A stretch of 64,000 nucleotides of DNA, taken from positions 529,554-593,553 of the forward strand of contig NW_025862277.1 in NCBI RefSeq assembly GCF_002878395.1, in the 5' to 3' direction. Both the position numbers and the translations under genes were made by a program. The stretch's first letter is position 1, and the number at the start of each line of letters is the position of its first letter. The notes under the pieces were generated by a model, which searched no databases, had not been told where the DNA came from, and worked only from the letters and a program-made list of their open reading frames with translations. Source of the DNA: Capsicum annuum. Its lineage: Eukaryota; Streptophyta; Magnoliopsida; Solanales; Solanaceae. Of the stretch, positions 22,781 through 33,661 are shown one piece after another.

Positions 22781-25266
22781 TGTAATACCCCGCACTTTTC
22801 CTAGGTCAATTTAGCTCCTAGAATGTCAAGGGTTCATTTCAACAATGAATAACTTTTGTTACATATGGAATTTTCCAATTATAGATCATCCATTGTGTAT
22901 AAAATTGAATTAGCTTTCCATCGATACCAATTTTTCCTAAATTCGATACTCAGTTGAGAAGTTATCACATTTTTAGTAAAGTAATGTCCCATTTACGCAA
23001 GCACCACATCGCGGTGAAGGAAAAATGGCAGTTGTCTGATTTTTAGTGGACCTCCGTGATTGGCCCGCATAGCGGAGAAGTACCAGGTCCCAGCTATCCT
23101 TTTTGAGTGGCTTACCGCAATGGTGGCGCATCACGGTGATGGCTAAAATAGGACTGTCCCTTTTCCAGTGGCCCAACATGATTTCACCGCATCATGTTGG
23201 AGCCCAATTTCCAGTTTTCTTTTTCCAGTGAGCCACTATGATAGTGGCACATCGCGGTGGCATGCAAAATTAGGAATTTCTCCATAATTTCAGTTCTAAA
23301 AATTTTTTAAAAAAGGGAAATTAGGTCGATTCCCAAGCCCCAATTCATCCAAAACTAGGAATTAAGCTCATTCTTAAGAAATTTATGCATATTTTCAAAA
23401 ATTTTCTCTCAAAGAAAATCCCTAAAGGTCAAAACTTAAGCTCTAAGAAATCAAATTTCCTCTATTGTTTCTCCAAGAAAACCCAAAATTAAGGATTTCT
23501 AAATCTAGATAATCAAAAGTTCATATACAAAAACTCAAATAGGAATCCAAAGTTCAAGTTTCTTCATCCATCATCAATAGGGTATTGTGGTTTATGAACT
23601 ACGATCCTCTTTCATCCTTGTGCCCAAAACTAGCTTTTAACTACAAATTTACATGATTTTATATGAATATACATGAGTTTTATATTAGGGTTCATACCCA
23701 ATGTTGTTATTTGCAAGATTATGAGATTTCAAGTGACTTAGAAGTTGAATTGCATATTTATTTTCATATATTTATGTGTATTACAGTAAATTTTAGATTT
23801 TGAATTGAATTATCATTGTTTTTATTACCAAGCATGATTATTATGATGTTTTGACATGAGATTGATGCATGGGTTATTATACCTAGATTGAATATCATTA
23901 TTTCAAGAAATATTATGCTTTAAACATCAGATGATCAGTATATTTTTAGATTTTCAATAAAGATTTAAGCTTTTAAATCCTCAGATAGGATTTGGAATCC
24001 ACTTTGCAGCTTTATACAAATTACAAAAATTAAATTAGCTTTAATTACAGATTGAATCAGATAAATGCATAATTGGTTTCATAATAAACACTTATGCTAG
24101 TTTAAAAGTGAATTTCCAACAGAATGATCATATAGATTAAAGGGAGTAGTATTTAGCATCGAGCAGTAAGTGTGGGATTAGCGTGCCCTAACTTCTACAA
24201 AACTACTAGCCAATGTAGGTATAAATTATCAGATTATTCCTACTTTTATATCGATGATAGTTAAAGATATGATCACTTAGATTAGGTTATACTCCTTGGC
24301 AAGAGTATGAAACCTCTCCCCATCGTGAGGTTTTCCCTATAGAGGAATAAGACTTGGACTCCATGATAACTCACATGGTTTATGTTGGTTAGAAGAACCT
24401 CCCTAAAAGAAAAAGACTAAAGAAAGATCTTAACAGTAAAGACTTTTGAAACTAAGTATAAAGGCTCACAGTTTTATTCAGACACTTCTTTATATAAGCC
24501 TTTAGCTATAGATTTCAGCTTTCAGATTTTAGATATAAAAATGAGTCCTTTCTAGACTTAGGCAACATGATTTACAGATAGATCACTAGTACAAATTTTA
24601 TAACTAAATGGTATGACGCAATAGATTTATAAAGTATGATTTTCTACTCATGATTATGATTCTCAGCTTTTAGATATTCCAGCTTATGTCAGTCCTCTAA
24701 TTTACCATGTATTATTTTACAAATTATGATGATGAGATAATATTTTACTTATGCATTCAACCCCATATACTCAATACATTCATAAAGTACAGATCCACAT
24801 ATATGTCTATGTGCTACATTAGCTCATAATGTAGGTTTAGGTGCTCAATTTTAGCAATGTGAGTAATTAAAGCATCTTCATCTACATCCCAATAATTGGT
24901 GATTCCTCATAGTTTGGGAACTTAGTTATTCATATTTTCAGATTATCAATTTGGATGATTCAATCTTTTTAGATAGTTCGAGTCAGCAGGGGGTTTGTCC
25001 CAGTGACTCTTATTATTAGTAGTAGAGGCTTGTCAGACTGCTAGATATATTTTAGATATTCAGTGTTAATTTATCAGACTTTTAAGATTAGTATTTCTAG
25101 ATACTCTTAGTTAATTTAGACAGTTTTTCTCATTTTGTATGATTCTATATCTATATTCCTTTAATATGAGATTTAGGCTTAGTCGAAGGCAGATAGTGTT
25201 AACTTAATGCTACTCGTAATCTTGAGCATCATGGGACATCTCGGGACTAGGTTTTGGGGTGCTACA
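22781..25266 (+). repeat. 5' LTR of element B
   Basis: About 2.49 kb from TGTAATACCCC to GGGGTGCTACA, followed four bases later by the primer site. It is the longest copy of this LTR family in the window and serves as the reference for the deleted copies at 5297-7249 and 36552-38344. It contains the hairpin array at 22985-23270 and otherwise AT-rich non-coding DNA. Confidence 0.9.
22985..23270. repeat. Inverted-repeat array in B LTR, about 60-bp period
   Basis: At least four units follow one another, each with a small imperfect palindrome around a dozen GC-rich bases: CTCCGTGATTGGCCCGCATA, ACCGCAATGGTGGCGCATCA, AACATGATTTCACCGCATCA and ACTATGATAGTGGCACATCG. Units are separated by similar linkers containing TTTTCCAGTG. 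It lies about 205-490 bp inside the LTR. Confidence 0.8.
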
Positions 25267-25270
25267 AACT

Positions 25271-25282
25271 TGGTATCAGAGC
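25271..25282 (+). other. Primer binding site of B (initiator tRNA-Met)
   Basis: TGGTATCAGAGC, an exact match to the usual plant initiator-Met primer site, four bases after the LTR end. Confidence 0.95.
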
Positions 25283-25474
25283 TAGGTTTATAAGAGTCCT
25301 TAGGAGTCAGATAAATCGCATTACATAGATTCTTGATAATGGATATGAAGTGTGCCACATTTATGAGCAAGAGGCTATGAGACATTTTAGGAAATTATCT
25401 CTTTCTTTTATAATATATAATGATTATAGTATATCTATATTTTTTTAACTCATTATCTTACGTGACTGTTAAAT

Positions 25475-26690
25475 ATTCCTCCTCGTCGAGCTAACACCAG
25501 CAGAAATGATAACCAGCCACCCCAACCCATTGATTCTCTAAATAAGAGCGTATCCCATGCTGAGTTTCAAGCTGCCTTTCAAGTATTGGCCCAGGCAGTG
25601 ACTGCCAATGTTTAGGGCAACCATCAGGAGACAGTCCTACTTAAAAAAAAAGATGATTTAGTAGCAACCAGAATCAGATATTTCATAAGAATGAATCTAC
25701 CAAAGTTCTTTAGTTCGAAAGTAGGTGAGGACCCATAACTTTATTTAGATGAGGTAAAGAAGATCACCCAGATTATGTATATTTTTTAGGAGGAGAGTGT
25801 AGAGTTGGCATCCTATAGATTGAAGGATATAGCGTATGATTAGGTAGTTATATGGAGGAATGGTAGAGGTGAGAATGCAGCTCCTATAAGTTGGCAAGTA
25901 TTTTAGAATTCATTTCTGGATAGGTTCTTTCTGCATGAAATAAAAAAAGCTAAGATAGAGGAGTTTTTGAACTCGAGGCAGGGCTCGATGATAGTGAAGG
26001 AGTACTACCTTAATTTCAACCAGTTGTCCAAGTATGCCCCTAATACGATGGCTGATCCTAGGGCAAGCATGAGTAAGTTTGTTACTGATGTAACTAGCTT
26101 GGTAGTCAAGGAGTGTAGAACTGTCATGCTTATTGGAGACATAGATCTTGCTAGATTGATGATTAATGCTCAGCAAATTAAGGCACATAATTTGAAAGGA
26201 AGAGATAGGGGAAATAAAATGGCTAGAACAAGGCAGTTTAAATATGTCCAGGCTAGGTTTGGAGGGGGAAATTATTCATAATTTTAGAATCATTCATCTA
26301 TGCTAGCACTATCTACAACTAATGATCCTGCTCCCAGAGCTAGGTAGGAGCAGTTAGATAAGTCTTCTATGTCCACATCTTAGAATAGTGTGAGTGAAAG
26401 ACCCAGTTATCCTCCATGTGCTAAGTATGGTAAGAATCATCCTGGTGAGTATATGTTGGGGCAAAAGATTTATTATGATTGTGGTAAGTTGGGTCATGGA
26501 ATTAGAGAGTGTCTGCATGCTAAGCAGGGAAACAGAGATATTTATTCAGGCCACTATTACAGCTGCTCCTATAGGTCACCCAGTCCTTCCTCAAGGAGCA
26601 TCCTCCAGTACTGGTGGTGGTCAGCGTTTGAATTGGTTTAATGCTTTACCATCCCATCAGAAGTAGGAGGATTCACCAGATGTTGTTACC
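25475..26690 (+). pseudogene. Element B gag
   Basis: The expected start codon at 25475 is ATT instead of ATG, followed by PPRRANTSRNDNQPPQP. The capsid part is well preserved (MNLPKFFSSKVGEDP, ASYRLKDIAYD, NSFLDRFF, 25967-26281 open). A zinc knuckle at 26471-26512 reads YYDCGKLGHGIREC, so the first Cys of the CCHC set is Tyr. In-frame stops at family Gln and Trp positions (about 25737, 25840, 25902) point to C-to-T or G-to-A decay. It is followed directly by protease. Confidence 0.88.
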
Positions 26691-27515
26691 GGTATGCTTC
26701 ATATTTTTCATCTTGATAGTTATGTGTTGTTAGACCTCAGGTCGAGTTTTTCTTTTTTAGTTGCAATAAATTTTGAAATAAGTCCTAAAAAAGTCCCTGA
26801 GCCCTTCTTGATTTCTACCCTAGTGGGTGAGTCATTTTTTGCCAAATAGATCTATAGAAAAGTCCTATCACTGTCCATTATAAAACCATGTTAGCAGACT
26901 TTAGAGTTAGATATGGTTGACTTTGATCTTATTCTTGGCATGAATTGACTTCATTCCACTTATGACTTTATATATTGTCACACCCAAGTGGTGAAGTTTC
27001 AGTTTCCAGATGAGCCAATCTTTGAGTGGGAAGGTAATTCAGTATCTACCAAAAGTCATTTCATATCTTATGCTATCTTACAGCTAGAAAGTTGATTTCT
27101 AAAGGGTGTATCTACCATCTAGTTTGAGTCAAAGACACTGAGTCTAAGACTTCAACAGTTCAATCAGTTAGTGTAGTCAATGTGTTTCCTGATATTTTTC
27201 CCGAAGATTTACCAGGGGTACCTCCCAGTAGGGAGATAGAATTTGGTATTGACCTTCTCCCAGATACTCAGTCTATTTTTATTCATCCATAGCGTATGGC
27301 TTCAGCTAAGCTTAAAGAGTTAAAGGAGCAGCTTAAAGATCTTTTAGACAAAGGTTTCATAAGGCCTAGTTTTTCTTCATGGGCTCTCCCATCCTATTTA
27401 CGTGATAAAAGATGATTCTTTGTGTATGTTCATTAACTATCGTCAGCTGAATAAAGTTACAGTTAAAAATAAATATCATCTTCTTAGAATTGATGATTTA
27501 TTTGATCAACGCTAA
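26691..27515 (+). pseudogene. Element B protease and truncated RT
   Basis: The protease reads SYVLLDLRSSFSFLVA with the usual Asp-x-Gly site changed to DLR, then EPFLIST, LDMVDFDLILGM and VVKFQFPDEPIFEWEGN. The RT part runs from DLPGVPPSREIEF through [13 protein letters not shown] to [12 protein letters not shown]. It breaks off at about 27515 (LFDQ) and jumps to the end of integrase. The catalytic FIDD, RNase H and integrase core are all lost in this deletion. Confidence 0.85.
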
Positions 27516-27790
27516 ACATGAATTGATGATAAGGCCGCTTTGATTAGGCCAGGCATGGTGTTTGAGGCCATGGAGAAAGTTCAGTTGATTTGAGTATGAT
27601 TGAAAGCAGCTCAGAGTCATCAAAAATCTAATGTAGACGTAATAATAAAAGATCTTTAGTTCGAGGTTGATGACCTTGTGTATTTGAAAGTTTCACCCAT
27701 GAAAGGGGTGAATAGAATTGTCAAAAAAGGGAAGCTTAGTCCTCGATATGTAGGCCTCTTTCAAATTTTGAGTCATGCTGGAAAGGTGGT
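27516..27790 (+). pseudogene. Element B integrase C-terminal part, left of H
   Basis: The sequence resumes at a tract encoding MVFEAMEKVQLI, then [26 protein letters not shown] and ILSHAGKV. It ends at H's target duplication GTGGT (27786-27790). The frame continues at 36008. Confidence 0.85.
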
Positions 27791-30519
27791 TGTAATACCC
27801 CAAACATTTCTACCTTAAATCTGTTCCTAGAATATTAAGGGATATCTTCCAGATGTTGTAATCGCTAAGTGTAGGAGAGCTCCCAGATATTTTTACTGGT
27901 ATGCTTCATGCCTTTTATTTTGATGTTTATGTATTGTTGTACCCTTGGCCGAGTTTCTCTCATGTGACCTCTCTAGTTGCAGTTAATTTTGAGATAAGTT
28001 CTGAAAAGATTCCTGAGCCTCTCATAGTTTTTACACCTGTAGGTGAATCAGTTGTTGCCAAAAGGATCTATAGAATATGTCCTATAACTGTCCTTCATAA
28101 GATTATGTTTGCGGACTTAATAGAGTTAGATATGGTTGACTTTGATCTTATTCTTGGTTTTGATTGGCTCCATTCTTGTTATGCATCGATAAATTGTTGC
28201 ACCCGATTGGTGAAGTTTTAATTTCCAGATGATCCAGCCTTTGAGTAGAGAGGTAATTCAGTGTCTCCCAAGAGTTACTTCATATGTTATCTTAAGGCCA
28301 GAAAGTTAATCTCCCAAGGGTGCATCTATTACCTACTTGATTCAAAGACACTATGTTTGAGACTTCAACAGTTCAGTCAGTCAGCATAGTTAGTGAGCTT
28401 TTAGATGGTTTTCCCAAAGACCTGCCAGGAGTACCTCCCGATAGGGAAATAGAATTTGAAATTGATCTTCTTGCTGATACTCAGCCTATTTCCATTCTTC
28501 CATATCGTATAGCTCATGCCGAGCTTAAAGAGTTGAAAGAGAAGCTCAAATATCTTTTAGATAAAGGTTTCATAAGGCCTAGTGTTTCTCCATGGGGCAC
28601 TCCCATCCTATTCATGTGAAAGAAATATGGTTCCTTGCGTATGTGCATTGACTATCGTCAGCTGAATAAAGTTACAGTCAAAAACAAATATCCTCCTCCT
28701 AGAATTTATAACTTATTTAATCAACTCTAAGGTGCAAGTTATTTCTCAAATATTCACCTTAGATCTGGCTATCATCAGCTTAGAGTAAGGGAGTACGATA
28801 TTCTAAAGACAAATTATAAAAATTGTTATGGTCATTTTGAGTTTCTAGTCAGGTCCTTCAGGCTCACAAATGCCCCAGTAGCCTTCATGGACTTGATGAA
28901 TAGAGTGTTCAAATAGTATCTGGATATGTTTTTCATAGTCTTTATCGGTGATATTCTTATCTACTCTCATAGTGAGAATGATCTGGCAGGGCATCTTAGA
29001 ATCATATTACAAACTCTTAGAGATCACTAGTTGTTCACCAAATTCAGCAAATGTGAATTTTGGCTAAGGTCAGTAGCTTTCTTTGGTCATATTGTTTCCA
29101 GTGATGGTATTAGAGTTGATCCCCAAAAGACAAAAACAGTAAGAAATTGGCCTAGACCTATATCTCCATGAGACATTAGAAGTTTCTTGGGTTTAGCTGG
29201 CTATTATAGAAATTTTGTTGAGGGTTTCTCGTCTATTGCATCCCCTATGTCTAGATTGACCTAAAAGAAAGTTAAGTTCCAGTGGTCAGATTCTTGTGAG
29301 AAGAGTTTTCTGGAGTTGAAGAATCGGCTCACTTCAGCCCCAGTTTAAGCATACCTAATAGTACATATGGTTTTGTTGTGTATTGTGATACATCTAGATT
29401 TGGTTTGGGTTGTGTCCTAATGCAGAGAGGTAAGGTTATAGCCTACGCCCCTAGAGAGCTTAAGCCTCACGATAAGAATTATCCAACCCACAATTTTGAG
29501 CTAGCTATTGTTGTGTTTGCTTTGAAAATATAGAGGCATTATCTTTATAGGGTGCATGTTGATGTGTTTACGGATCACAAAAGTTCGCAATATGAGTCAG
29601 TTAAAGACCAAAAGGTAGCAGTTTTCTCCCAAGGGGAAGATTGTGTGTTGAGATACCAGAATAGATTGTGTGTGCCATGTGTTGATGATTTGAGGCAATG
29701 GATTATGGCGGAATTGCATGGTGTGCATTACTCCATTCATCTAAGATCCACCAAAATGCATCACGACTTGTGCAAAATCTATTGGTGAAGTGGTATGAAG
29801 AGAGATATAGCAGAATTTATAGCTAAGTGTGAAACTTATCAATGGGTTAAGGTATAGCACCAAAGACCTAGTGGAATATTACAAGAGTTTGGTATTCCTA
29901 CTTGGAAGTGGGAAGATATGAATAAGGACTTTGTGACTAGATTACCCCATTTGTATCGTCAGCATTATTTGATTTGGGTTAGTGTTGATAGATTGACTAT
30001 GTCAGTGTATTTCTTGCCAGTTCATACATCATACACAACTGAAGATTATACCAATCTATATATCAGAGAGTTGGTTAGATTGCTTGGAGTTCCTTTGTGC
30101 ATCATCTCAGGTAGGGGTACTCTATTTACCTTTCAGTTTTGGAAAGCCTTTCAGAAGGGTCTTGGTACCTAAGCTCATTTTAGTTTAGCATTTCATCCAC
30201 AAAAAGATGGTCAGGCAGAAAGGATCATTCACACTCTAGATTACATGTTGAGGGCATGTGTTCTTAATTTCCAAGGTAGTTGGGATGACTATTTGTCATT
30301 AATTGAGTTCTTTTATAATAACAGTTATCATGCTAGTATTTAGATGGCTCCATCTAAAGCTCTTTATGGGCAGAGATATAGATCACCAGTTGGTTGGTTT
30401 AAAGTGGAGAAGGCCACTTTGATTAAGTCAGACATGGTGTTTAGGGCCATGGAGAAAGTTTAATTTAGTCCCCAATATGTTGGCTTCTATCAAATTTTGA
30501 GTCACGCTGGGAAGGTGGC
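27791..30519 (+). repeat. Tandem unit 1 of H (period 2729 bp)
   Basis: The unit begins with the truncated LTR start, runs through protease, RT, RNase H and integrase, and ends in B-type integrase sequence plus the target GTGGC. The next unit starts at 30520 with the same LTR-to-gag/protease junction, including the words GGGATATCTTCCAGATGTTG and GTAGGAGAGCTC. A shared deletion junction means duplication after the deletion. Unequal crossing over between the integrase of H and that of B explains every border. Confidence 0.85.
27871..30519 (+). pseudogene. H unit 1 pol: protease, RT, RNase H, integrase
   Basis: Protease is open at 27901-28221 (ELDMVDFDLILGFDWLHSC). RT starts in the 28353-28619 frame; its catalytic loop at 28941-28952 reads FIGD instead of FIDD. 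RNase H is cut at about 29590 and joined to the integrase N-terminal region (KVAVFSQGEDCVLRYQNRLC). The integrase core is readable at 29918-30172 and beyond. The first Asp region is present, the second Asp is Gly (SGRGTLFT), and a Glu region (GQAERIIHTL) is present. A small deletion lies at about 30460. It cannot be active. Confidence 0.87.
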
Positions 30520-33450
30520 TGTAATACCCCAAACTTTTCTAGCTTAAATTCATTCCTAGAATGTTAAGGGATATCTTCCAGATGTTGTAACCACTAAGAG
30601 TAGGAGAGCTCACCAGAAGTTGTTACTGGTATGCTTCATGCCTTTTATTTTGATGTTTATGTACTATTGGACCCTTGGTAAAGTTTCTCTTATAGGAACC
30701 CTCTAGTTGCAGTTAATTTTGAGATGAGTTCTAAAAAGATCCCTGAGCCTCTCATAGTTTCTACACCATTAGGTGAATCATTTGTTGCCAAAAGGATCTA
30801 TAGAAAGTGTCCTATAACTGTCTTTCATAAGATTATGTTAGCGGACTTAATAGAGTTAGATATGGTTGACTTTGATCTTATTCTTTGTCTGGATTGGCTC
30901 TATTCTTGTTATGCATCAATAAATTATTGCACACAATTGATAAAGTTTTAATTTCCAGATGAACCAGCCTTTGAGTGAAGAGGTAATTCAGTGTCTCCCA
31001 AGTGTCATTTCATATCTTATCTTAAGGCTAGAAAGTTAATCTCCCAAGGGTGCATCTATCATAAAGTTTGAGCCAAATACACTATGTCTGAGACTCTAAC
31101 AGTTCAGTCAGTCAGCATAGTTTGTGAGTTTTTAGATATTTTTTCCTAAAGATCTTCCAGGAGTACCTCCCGATGGGGAAATAGAATTTGAAATAGATCT
31201 TCTTACTGATACTCAGCCTATTTCCATTCCTCCATATCGTATGGTTTGCGCCGAGCTTAAATAGTTGAAAGAGAAACTCAAAGATCTTTTAGATAAAGGT
31301 TTCATAAGGCCTAGTGTTTCTCCAAGGGGCTCTCCCATTCTATTCGTGCTGAAGAAAGATGGTTCCTTGCGTATGTGCATTGACTATCGTCAGCTGAATA
31401 AAGTTACAGTCAAAAACAAATATCCTCTTCCTAGAATTTATAACTTATTTAATCAACTCCAAGGTGCAAGTTATTTCTCAAATATACACCTTAGATCTTG
31501 CTATCATCAGCTTAGAGTAAGGAAGTATGATATTTCAAAGACAACTTTCAGAACTTTTTATGGTCATTTTGAGTTTCTAGTCATGTCCTTCAGGATCACA
31601 AGTGCCCCAGCAGCCTTCATGGACTTGATGAATAGAATGTTCAAATAGTATCTGGATATTTTTGTCATAGTTTTTATCAATGATATTCTTATCTACTCTC
31701 ATAGTGAGAATGATCATGCAGGGAATCTTAGAATCGTATTACAAACTCATAGAGATCACCACTTGTTCACCAGATTCAGCAAATGTGAATTTTGGCTAAG
31801 GTTAGTAGCTTTCCTTGGTCATATTGTTTCTAGTGATGGTATTAGAGTTGATCCCCAAAATATAGAAACAGTAAGAAATTGGCCTAGACCTACATTTCCA
31901 TGAGACATTAGAGGTTTCTTGGGTTTAGCTGGCTATTACAGATATTTTATTGAGGGTTTCTCATCTATTGTATCCCCTATGTCTAGATTGACCTAAAATA
32001 AAGTTAAGTTCCAGTGGTTAGATTCCTGTGAGAAGAGTTTTCTGTAGTTGAAGAATCGACTCACTTCAGCCCCAGTTTTAGTATTACCTATTGGTACATA
32101 TGGTTTTTTTGTGTATTGTGATACATCTAGATTTGGTTTGGGTTGTGTCCTAATGCAGAGAGGTAGGATTATAGCCTACACCTCTAGACAACTTAAGCCT
32201 CACAAAAAAAATTATCCAACCCATGATTTTGAGCTAGCTACTATTGTGTTTGCTTTGAAAATCCAAAGGCACTATCTTTATAAGGTGTGTGTTGATGTGT
32301 TTACGGATCACAAAAGTTTGCATTATGTGTTTACTCAGAGAGAGTTAAATCTTCATCAGAGAAGATGGTAAGAATTATTGAAAGACTATGATATGATTTT
32401 ATTGTATCATCCGATTAAGGCCAATGTAGTGGCAGACACCCTTAATATATTGTCTATGGGTAGTGTTGCTCATGTGGAGAATGATGAGAGAGAACTAGTT
32501 AAAGAACTTCACTGGTCAGCCAGATTGGTGTTAGATTTTTTGACTCAGCTAAAGTGAATTTTTAGGTTTAGAGTAGTTTCTAATCTTCTCTAGTTTCTGA
32601 AGTAAAAGAGACACAAGGAAAGGATTATAGTTTGGTCAAATGAATGAGTCAGTTAAAGACCAAAAGGTAGAGGTTTTCTCCCAAGGGGAAGATGGTGTGT
32701 TGAGATATGATAATAAATTGTGTGTGCCATGTGTTGAGAGCGTGTGTGATTTATTTTAGGGATAGTTGGGATGAGCATTTGCCATTGATTGAGCTTGCCT
32801 ATAACAACAATTATTATGCTAGCATTCAAATGGCTCCATTTGTGGGATTTTGTGGGAGGAGATGTAGATCACCTAGTGGATAGTTTAAAGTGGGCGAGGC
32901 TGCATTGTTAGGGCCAGATATGGTGATAGAAGGTATGGAAAAAGTACAGTTGATTCGAGAAAGGTTAAAAATAGCTCAGAGTCATCAAAAATTGTATGCG
33001 TATGTGAGGAGAAGTGATCTTTACATTGAAGTTGGTGATTTAGTTTATTTGAAAGTTTCACCCATGAATGGGGTGAAGAGATTTAGCAAGAAAGGGAAAC
33101 TTAGTCCCTATTATATAGGTCCCTTCTAGATTTTGAGCCGTGTTGGAAAGGTGGCATATGAGCTTGAGTTTCCTATAGATTTATCATCTGTACATCCCGT
33201 GTTCCATGTGTCCTTACTTAAGAAGTGTATTACTGATCCAGCGGTTGTAGTACCCTTAGAAATCACTGAGATTCATTATAACCTCTCTTATGACGAGAAT
33301 CCAGTTGAGATCCTTAACCATCAGATTCGTAGACTAAGGAACAAAGAAGTTCCCTTGGTCAAAGTTCTTTGGTGAAACCAATCCGTTGAGGGAGCCACTA
33401 GGCATGCAAAAACTGATATGCAGATCAAGTACCCTCATCTTTTCGCTGTA
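30520..33450 (+). pseudogene. H unit 2: LTR scrap and pol with chromodomain
   Basis: It opens with the truncated LTR (30520 to about 30600). Protease is at 30724-30951. RT is open at 31265-31648, with the catalytic loop at 31673-31684 reading FIND. RNase H is open at 32048-32371 ([13 protein letters not shown]). At about 32735 the zinc-finger and catalytic part of integrase has been deleted, and the sequence rejoins at the later integrase part ([19 protein letters not shown]). The C-terminus and chromodomain (32890-33450) are almost intact, with [12 protein letters not shown] and LRNKEVPLVKVLW. Confidence 0.87.
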
Positions 33451-33661
33451 AATTCAGATTCAGCTCAAGGTAACAAGTTTCCTCAGACCATCTCTTTTCA
33501 TTCCAAGTCTCAGCTTTATATAGCCATTCATTCGGTAGTTTTTGCATATGCAAATCAGTTTAGTCATGCTTTTAGTTATGCATGCTATTTATAGTCTCAG
33601 TTTTCAGCATCTCAGTTTAGCTAGCCATATTCGAGGACAAATGTTCCTAAGGGGGAGATAT

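Noticed and set aside
22973..23179. Minus-strand open frame in B LTR
   Set aside because: It lies wholly in the hairpin array; a related frame at 42624-42833 differs in length and sequence, as expected of repeat DNA.
22985..23270. Regular repeats with spacers, CRISPR-like at first sight
   Set aside because: The units are degenerate, the spacers are also similar to each other, there are no cas genes, and the setting is a plant LTR.
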